A stretch of 64,000 bases of DNA from NCBI GenBank assembly GCA_963921825.1, contig OY997595.1, positions 20,887,228 to 20,951,227 on the forward strand. Reading direction: 5' to 3'. Origin of the DNA: Erodium maritimum (Eukaryota; Streptophyta; Magnoliopsida; Geraniales; Geraniaceae). This document shows positions 57,805-64,000 of this stretch, piece after piece. The notes under the pieces are model-generated. The model searched no databases. It had not been told where the DNA came from and worked only from the letters and a program-made list of their open reading frames with translations. The first letter of the stretch is position 1; every line of letters begins with the position of its first letter. The position numbers and the translations under genes are program-made.

Positions 57805-60800
57805 ATGTCTACATCGACTCCAAGTTTGCAATTCCAGGAGGATCTAGCCTCTACCAAGGCAGATGTAGCTATTCTCAAGGAATCGTTGACAGAGGTGCAA
57901 GCTACAGTGTTGAACATGTCCAAGCTCTTACAGGCTTTATCTGAGAAATTTCCCGACGAAACTCCGGCGAGGCTTTACTGTTTGGTCCCACCTTCACCAG
58001 GTTCAGTCTTAGGTGTGATTCCACAAACCCCACCGCCTCAAGTGTCTATCTTTGGCCCGCCTCCGTGCCCAACTGAGGATCCACCACCGCGTCGCGAGTC
58101 CCGTGCCAGGAACCCACCACGTTTCGATGGCAGCGATTTCAATGGCTGGGAACTGAAATTTATGCAACACTATATTTCTGAGAACATCGACGAGTCAGAA
58201 ATGGTGAAGGAGGCGATGTTGGGCTTCGAAGAGGGGGCCTTGCGCCATCACCTCTATCTCATTCACCAGCAACAGAGTAAGGGTATGCCAGACCCTCCTT
58301 GGCGCGACTAATTGGAGTCTCTCCGTCGCCGCTTTACCGACGTCGATTATACAGACTACATGTCTGAACTAGCTCACCTCAAACAGGTTGGTTCTGTGGA
58401 GACGTATTTCCAATCGTTCCAAAATATAATCACCCAGCTGGACCTTTGTGAGAAGGATACATTGGCCATGTTCCTTAGCAACTTGAAACCTGATATTGAG
58501 AGTGGGGTTCGTCTCCACTTTCCCAAGGACTTGAACCAAGCATTAATGATGGCGAAATGGATGGAACGGCGAGGTTCCTCCAGTCCTCGTCCGACTCATT
58601 TCCTACCCGCTCGTTTTGTGCCACCACCACGCCTAATGCCTCCTCCAAACCGCCCATCACCTCTTGTTAATCCAAGGCCTTTTGTTCCACATCAAAAACC
58701 CCACAATCCGCCTACGGCAGCCCAGAGACAACTGAGAGATGACAGGTATAAAAAGGGCCTTTGTGTATGGTTAGGTGAGAAGTTTTCCCGGGACCATCGT
58801 TGTTCTAAATCATTGTTGTTTCAGTTGCTGGTGGACGAGGATAACATTACCCAATCTGATGGAGAAGTGTTTGTGGACTGTTTAGCCACTCTAGATCCTG
58901 CGACTGAAGATGATACATTAACTGGAGGTAGTGATCCAATCATTTCTTTACATGCCCTTTGTGCCTTTGCTGGGTTTCAGACTATGAGAATTGTGGGTGT
59001 GGTGAATAAGATTGCTATTTCTATCTTGGTTGATTCTGGAAGTACCCACAATTTCATTAGTTCATCTTTTGCTAAGAGGGTTCATTTTGCTACAACTCCT
59101 ACCAACAACACTAAGGTCCAGGTTGCTAATGGAGATACCTTGCATACAGTGGCAAAATGTGAGCAGTTGAGTTGGTCAATGAGTGATACTCTATTCTGTG
59201 CTGATTTTCTGGTATTACCAATTCAAGGTTGTGATATGATCTTGGGCATTCAATGGTTGGAGACACTAGGACCTATATTGTGGGATTTTGCTGCTTTATC
59301 TATGGATTTCAACCTTGAGGGTCGCCAGATCAGTTTATTGGGTGACCCCCCAAGGGGTGTTTCTTGGCCTACACGTAAGCAATGCAACATGCTCCATTCG
59401 GGTTTACCTTCAATCTCTCTGTTCGCATGTTCAAAGCTGGATAATTTTAGACCCCGACCAGGGCTGCCTCTGAGAGATATATCTATGCTACCCTCCTCGA
59501 TTGAGTCCTTGCTGCATTCTTTCTCTGATCTGTTCGCTGCACCTCAAGGATTACCTCCTCCTTGTACTCATGATCACCCGATCAATTTGCTCCCAGACTC
59601 TCAGGCAGTGAAGCTGCATCCCTACAGATATCCTTCTGTGCAGAAAATCGAAATGGAGCGAATAATTTCTGAAATGCTCGATTCTGGCCTCATTCGCCAT
59701 ATCACAAGTGAGTTTTCCTTCCCTGTGATTCTTGTCAGGAAGAAAGATGGTTCCTGGCGCTTGTGTGTGGACTATAGGAGGTTGAATTCTATGACTATTA
59801 AATCCCAATTCCCAATTCCGTTGGTGGAAGAGCTACTAGATGAGCTTCATGGTGCCAAATTCTACTCCAAATTGGACCTCAGGGCGGGTTATCACCAAAT
59901 ACTTATGAAGGAATCAGATGTGCATAAGACGACTTTCTCTACTCATTCAGGCCACTACGAATTTTTGGTTATGCCCTTCGGGCTAACCAATGCACCCTCT
60001 ACGTTCCAATCGCTCATGAACGATATATTTCGTCCTTTGCTCAGGGTATGTGTTCTTGTCTTTTTTGATGATGTTCTTATTTACTCCAAATCCTTGGATG
60101 ATCATTGCAGCCACCTGAAGTTAGTGTTTGAAATATTGAGAGCTGAGAGATTGTTCCTGAATGAATCTAAGTGCGTTTTTGCTGCTTCAGAAGTGGAATA
60201 TTTGGGGCATGTTATATCAGTTAATGGAGTAGCTATGGATCATCGCAAGGTAGAGGCAGTAGTTGAGTGGCGTTTGCCTAATACTCTCAAGCGTCTTTGT
60301 GGGTTTTGGGGGCTGACTGGATATTACAGGCGCTTTGTACGCGATTATGGCACAATTGCTAGACCCTTAACTGATTTTCTTCGCAAGGATGCATTTGTGT
60401 GGACTGATGCAGCTTCTAATGCTTTTGAAGCTCTTAAGGCTGCGGTTACATCAGCTCCTATCCTATCTTTTCCTGACTTTGGGATTACTTTCACTTTGGA
60501 GACTGATGCATCCAGTACAGGCATTGGAGCCGTCCTTACTCAATTGGGTAAACCTATTGCTTACTACAGCAAAGCTTTATGTCTACGCCAACGTTCTTTA
60601 TCAGTTTATGAAAAGGAAATGTTAGCTGTGCTATTAGCCACTAAGCATTGGAACACATATTTGATGGGTCGTCACTTTGTTATCAAGACCGACCATCAAA
60701 GCTTAAGGTTCTTGTTGGATCAGAGGACCTCTACTCCGGCGCAACTTCAATGGGTAGTGAAGATGATGGGTTATGACTTTGAAATTCAGTATAGAAACGG

Positions 60801-62330
60801 TTCAGCAAACACAGTGGCTGATGCCTTGTCACGCAAGTTTTCCGACTCTATTCCTGATACTGTTCCAATTGAGGGTTCCTTTATGGCCTTAAGTTCTATC
60901 TCTTCGCCTCTGCTGGACAAAATCAAGGACTCTTGGTTGACGGATTCTAAATTAGCTACCTTGATCACTTCTCTCTAAGGGACTTCAAATTACAGAGGTA
61001 ATTATGCTTGGCTCAATGGTCAACTATTTCGAAAGGGCAAATTGGTGGTTGGACATGATGAGGTATTACGTAAGGACATCTTGAACTATTTCCATGCCGG
61101 AGCAACAGGTGGCCATTCAGGCATTCAAGCAACATACAAGCGCATCTCCGCCCATTTGTACTGGAAGAAAATACGGCGCGATGTATCTTATTTTATTGCA
61201 GCTTGTTCTATCTGCCAAACTCATAAAGCTGATCTTGCAGCATCGTCGGGCTTGTTGCAACCCTTGGGCATTCCCTCTCGCGCTTGGCAGGATATTAGCA
61301 TGGATTTTGTGGAAGGCTTACCCAAATCCCATGGCTAAGAGGTCATTTTTGTGGTAGTGGACCGTCTTACAAAGTCTTCCCACTTCGTGCCCTTGAAACA
61401 CCCATTTACAGCTGTAACAATTGCTCAAGCATTCTTAGATCAGGTGTTCAAGCTACACATCATGCCCTCTTCAATAGTCAGCGATCGGGATCGTATCTTC
61501 GTCTCCACCTTCTGGAAAGAGCTATGTAAGTTACAACAAATCTCTCAAAACATCTCTTCATCCTATCACCCCAAACCGATGGGCAAACTGAGATTGTAAA
61601 CAGATCATTGGGTACTTATTTGAGATGTATGTGCTCTGAGGTGACAAAGGATTGGTCGAAGTGGCTTCCACTAGCTGAGTTTTGGTACAACACCCATCAC
61701 ACAGCCATCAACACATCCCCTTATGAGGCCTTGTATGGGAAACCACCTCCCACACAACTCCCATACCTGTCTGGCACTTCTACTGTGGAGTTAGTTGATC
61801 GCAGTTTGGCTGCTCGAGAGGAGGCATCGAAGTTGCTAAAATTCCACCTTCAGCGTTCTAAGGATAGAATGAAAAGTCAGGCTGACAAGAAAAGATCTGA
61901 TCGGGGTTTTGCTGTGGTTGATTGGGTATATGTGAAGCTCCATCCCTACAGACAGATTTCACTGGTGGTCAGGGCATCGCCTAAGCTCAGTCCAATTTTT
62001 TTTGGTCCTTTCAAGATCATCAAGAGAATTGGGGAGCTCGCATACACACTTGACTTGCCAGAGCCCTCAAAGATTCACCCCACATTCCATGTGTCGCAGC
62101 TGAAGCAACATATTGGTCCAGTGATCTCTCAGACGCCATTACCCCAAGTGAATACTAAAGGTGTGATAGCCAGGAAACCAGTGCAAATTCTGGATCATCG
62201 TATGGTTCAACGGGGCAACATGGCTGCGACACAATGGTTGATCAAATGGTTGGATTCTGGTCCTGAAAATGCTACCTGGGAGTTTGTTTTTGATCTGCAG
62301 AAGAATTTCCCAAACTTCATGAGGACATGA
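57805..62330 (+). pseudogene. Gypsy gag-pol polyprotein with chromodomain, three stops and one frameshift
   Basis: The frame opens at ATG 57805. Gag has a coiled-coil start and the gag domain (RFDGSDFNGWELKFMQHYI), is cut by TAA at 58309-58311 and resumes with LESLRRRFTDVDYTDYMSEL. Protease has VDSGSTHNFIS. Reverse transcriptase has RLCVDYRRLN, SKLDLRAGYHQI and FFDDVLIYSKS. RNase H has ETDASSTGIGAVL. After TAA at 60976-60978 comes the integrase HHCC zinc region (HSGIQATYKRI, CSICQTHK) and core (DISMDFVEGLP, IVSDRDRIF), with TAA at 61336-61338 and a one-base loss near 61570 next to the third acidic residue. The rest is in the shifted frame and ends in a chromodomain (WLIKWLDSGPENATWEFV). Breaks are described only; the copy is not functional. 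Confidence 0.92.
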
Positions 62331-62335
62331 AGTGC

Positions 62336-62351
62336 TAAAGGAGAGGGTATT
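62336..62351 (+). promoter_or_regulatory. Polypurine tract of the gypsy element
   Basis: AAAGGAGAGGGTATT directly before the 3' LTR, the usual site for plus-strand priming. Confidence 0.7.
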
Positions 62352-62654
62352 TGTTATGGTACATTTGGGCTTTTGGGTTTTAATGAGTTGTTTTTCATTT
62401 AATTTAGAATTTTGGGCTTGTTTCGGCTTGGCCCAGGCCTGCTTTACAATTACTGTTTGTCTTCTTATCCTCGAGAAAATGAAATGAGAATCAGATTTTG
62501 GCATTTTGCATCGTCTTCGTACGACCCTCTCTCCCTCTCCTCTCTCTCTCCCTTCCTTGTCCTTCCCTTCTACATTCTTCCTTTCTCCCCAACAATCCAA
62601 ACCCTAGAGAGCCTCCGCCGCTCTTTCTTCATCATAAGCAGCTTACTGCTTACA
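62352..62654 (+). repeat. 3' LTR of the gypsy element
   Basis: 303 bp partner of the 5' LTR, ending TTACA and followed by the CATTAT flank. Confidence 0.92.
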
Positions 62655-63886
62655 CATTATCACCAAAGCATGTCGCCTCATCATCGGGCACATCATGAGC
62701 AGTAGGTGCAACCTCAACAGAAGGTGCATCCTCTGCAGTAGGTGCATCCTGAGCAGGTGGTCCATCCTCACCACGTTGCCTCCTCTTCCAAGCTCTTCTG
62801 AGAGCCTTCGACTTCTCCAACCTAGCACGACTGGCTGCTCTTTTCCGATCTAATATTTCTACTAGTTCATCATCAGGCTTATTACCTACACGGTGTAATG
62901 GTTTCTTTGGGCCCCATTTCTTGCCATTCTTTGGAGGTGCTGGGTTCGACCCATAGTCCTTCGTGGTGCAGCTACATACATTATGTCCTACAGTCCTGCA
63001 TCTGCTGCATCGAAGCACTACCCCTTTTCTGCTAACACTTTTCTTCCGGTTCTGGGATTAACTGTTTTCCTCCAAACAACCCTTCCTTCTGCCTGTCCTT
63101 GGCCTTCCAGGTTGCTTACGTACGTTGGGTGGTTGAAATATCCTTCTAGAGGCACCTTCCTGCAGCTATCTAACCCAACCAGAGGATTAATTTGGCCTTT
63201 GTAAGTCCTACGAAAAGCGGGACTCAGATAGTAGCTATTCACTGACTGATACACCTCCTTCTTAGCCTTCAGCAAAGCTGCAGCACCATGCAAGCAGGGA
63301 ATGCCGGTCAGTTGCCAATCCAAACAACTACAGGTCTCCTCCAAGATGTTTACTCCGTATGTATCTTTAAACATCTCAACTTCGAATACCACAATTCCAC
63401 TTTGTACCACTTTGTACTTCCTAGCCTTGGTAATTACCAGATCCAGCGGTCTTTGATCCTTGGGCATAGAAGAACATCCTCACTTGTGATCAACTTTTTC
63501 TTTTTTTTTGAACCACTCTATAAGCTTCTTCCGGTGGAACTCTAAAAAAAATGAGAATTGGGAGGTCCCTGCCCTTCCCTATCCACGCATTGAATGACTC
63601 GCAAATATTATTTGTCTGGGATCCACATTTGGCCTCAGTAGTGAAGTACGCCTTGCACCAGTTATTTGGTGGTCTATCCTGCAACCATGCAAATGCCTTC
63701 TCATTCATGGCTTTCAGCTCCTCCATACCAGTTTCTAACATTTGAAAAGAAGTGGCTCTTGAGCACTTCCACAATTGCAACTTCAAGTCGTGAGACTTAA
63801 AAAACTTGAACCAATTCTCAAACAGATGACGCATGCAGTGCCTATGCTCTACAGACGGGTGTTGCCTAAACACATCGATCAAACCC
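62655..63886 (-). pseudogene. MULE-2 transposase, catalytic C-terminal half, runs off the window
   Basis: A probable intron acceptor (TCATGCAG) near 63887 opens the minus-strand frame GLIDVFRQHPSVEHRHCMRH. Its core continues to TNNICESFNAWIGKGRDLPI, where the Glu is the third acidic residue of the MULE DDE triad. A one-base shift in the T8 run near 63545 and a TGA near 63486 follow. The frame resumes as RPLDLVITKARKYKVV and the SWIM finger CSCLDWQLTGIPCLHGA. A further shift at the GGGG run near 63025 leads to a CCHC-like knuckle (CSRCRTVGHNVCSC) and a basic/acidic tail ending FGDN at the gypsy insertion. The N-terminal exons with the first two Asp residues lie beyond 64000. The relation to MULE-1 transposase is distant. 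Confidence 0.85.
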
Positions 63887-64000
63887 TGCATGACATTTCA
63901 AAAATCATTCTCAAGTTAGAGGACAATAATACTGATGCAATTTCAAACTCTAAAAAAATAGAAACAACGGTTACATATTAATCCATGCCAAGATAATTTG

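Larger units (their letters stand above)
57469..62654 (+). mobile_element. Ty3/gypsy chromodomain retrotransposon, full length but inactivated
   Basis: LTRs 57469-57776 (308 bp) and 62352-62654 (303 bp) begin TGTTATGG and end CTTACA. CATTAT flanks both sides (57461-57466 and 62655-62660), with two extra bases TA before the left LTR. A tRNA-Met-type primer-binding site and a purine-rich tract are in place. The 5.2-kb body encodes one gag-pol frame ending in a chromodomain, so it belongs to the chromovirus group; small size and short LTRs suggest the Reina type. Three nonsense codons and one frameshift inactivate it. Confidence 0.92.

Noticed and set aside
57624-57944. ORFs spanning the gypsy LTR and leader
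   Set aside because: They lie across the LTR and primer-binding site; the gag ATG at 57805 is in a different frame and shows the family features.

Overview
The window is nuclear DNA of a flowering plant, most likely a eudicot. Genes have GT-AG introns. Three conserved host genes are plant-type: an EF-hand calcium sensor resembling SnRK2-interacting calcium sensor, a methylthioadenosine nucleosidase (MTN), and a D-type cyclin-dependent kinase (CDKD). Most of the rest is transposable-element DNA, and many element boundaries can be fixed by target-site duplications (TSDs) read directly from the sequence. No tRNA, rRNA, CRISPR or organelle segment was recognised.

Layout. 1-963: no gene seen. 964-3261: a PIF/Harbinger-like DNA transposon (TSD TTA) that carries only the Myb/SANT-like ORF1. 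3427-15351: an 11.9-kb Mutator-like element (MULE-1; 20-bp terminal repeats, perfect 10-bp TSD TTTGATTCAC). It carries a MuDR-type transposase, a GRF zinc-finger/coiled-coil/transmembrane gene, an acidic gene and a DUF1985/Ulp1-protease gene, each damaged by one or two small lesions. Its right end lies about 150 bp from a TATA box of the EF-hand gene (15672-18686). 19527-21637: a TRIM element with 112-bp LTRs, the left LTR split by a 1.75-kb poly(A) retroposon. 22229-25988: a copia-type LTR element on the minus strand in which most of pol is missing and a gypsy-type gag lies between the copia gag and the copia RNase H tail. 26374-32468: a full-length 6.1-kb L1-clade LINE with two intact ORFs. 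32490-35321: a 2.8-kb solo LTR. 36.7-37.5 kb: a LINE ORF1 fragment.

38120-42944 is MTN, 8 exons, with a 306-bp terminal-inverted-repeat MITE in intron 3 and a triplicated ~148-bp repeat in intron 6. 43477-44822, 44939-47110 and 47372-48030 are three LINE-related insertions with TSDs. 48845-51963 (minus) is CDKD, 6 exons. 52.4-53.6 kb holds inverted repeats. From 53.8 kb to the window end lie parts of a second MULE (MULE-2): again a GRF/transmembrane gene with a convergent proline-rich and acidic gene, plus a minus-strand MULE transposase that runs off the window. A 5.2-kb chromodomain Ty3/gypsy element (57469-62654) interrupts that transposase ORF.

For biology, MTN recycles methylthioadenosine in the Yang (methionine salvage) cycle, CDKD is a CDK-activating kinase, and the EF-hand protein is a probable calcium sensor. 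The most unusual feature is the cargo set shared by the two MULEs, followed by the chimeric copia/gypsy element.
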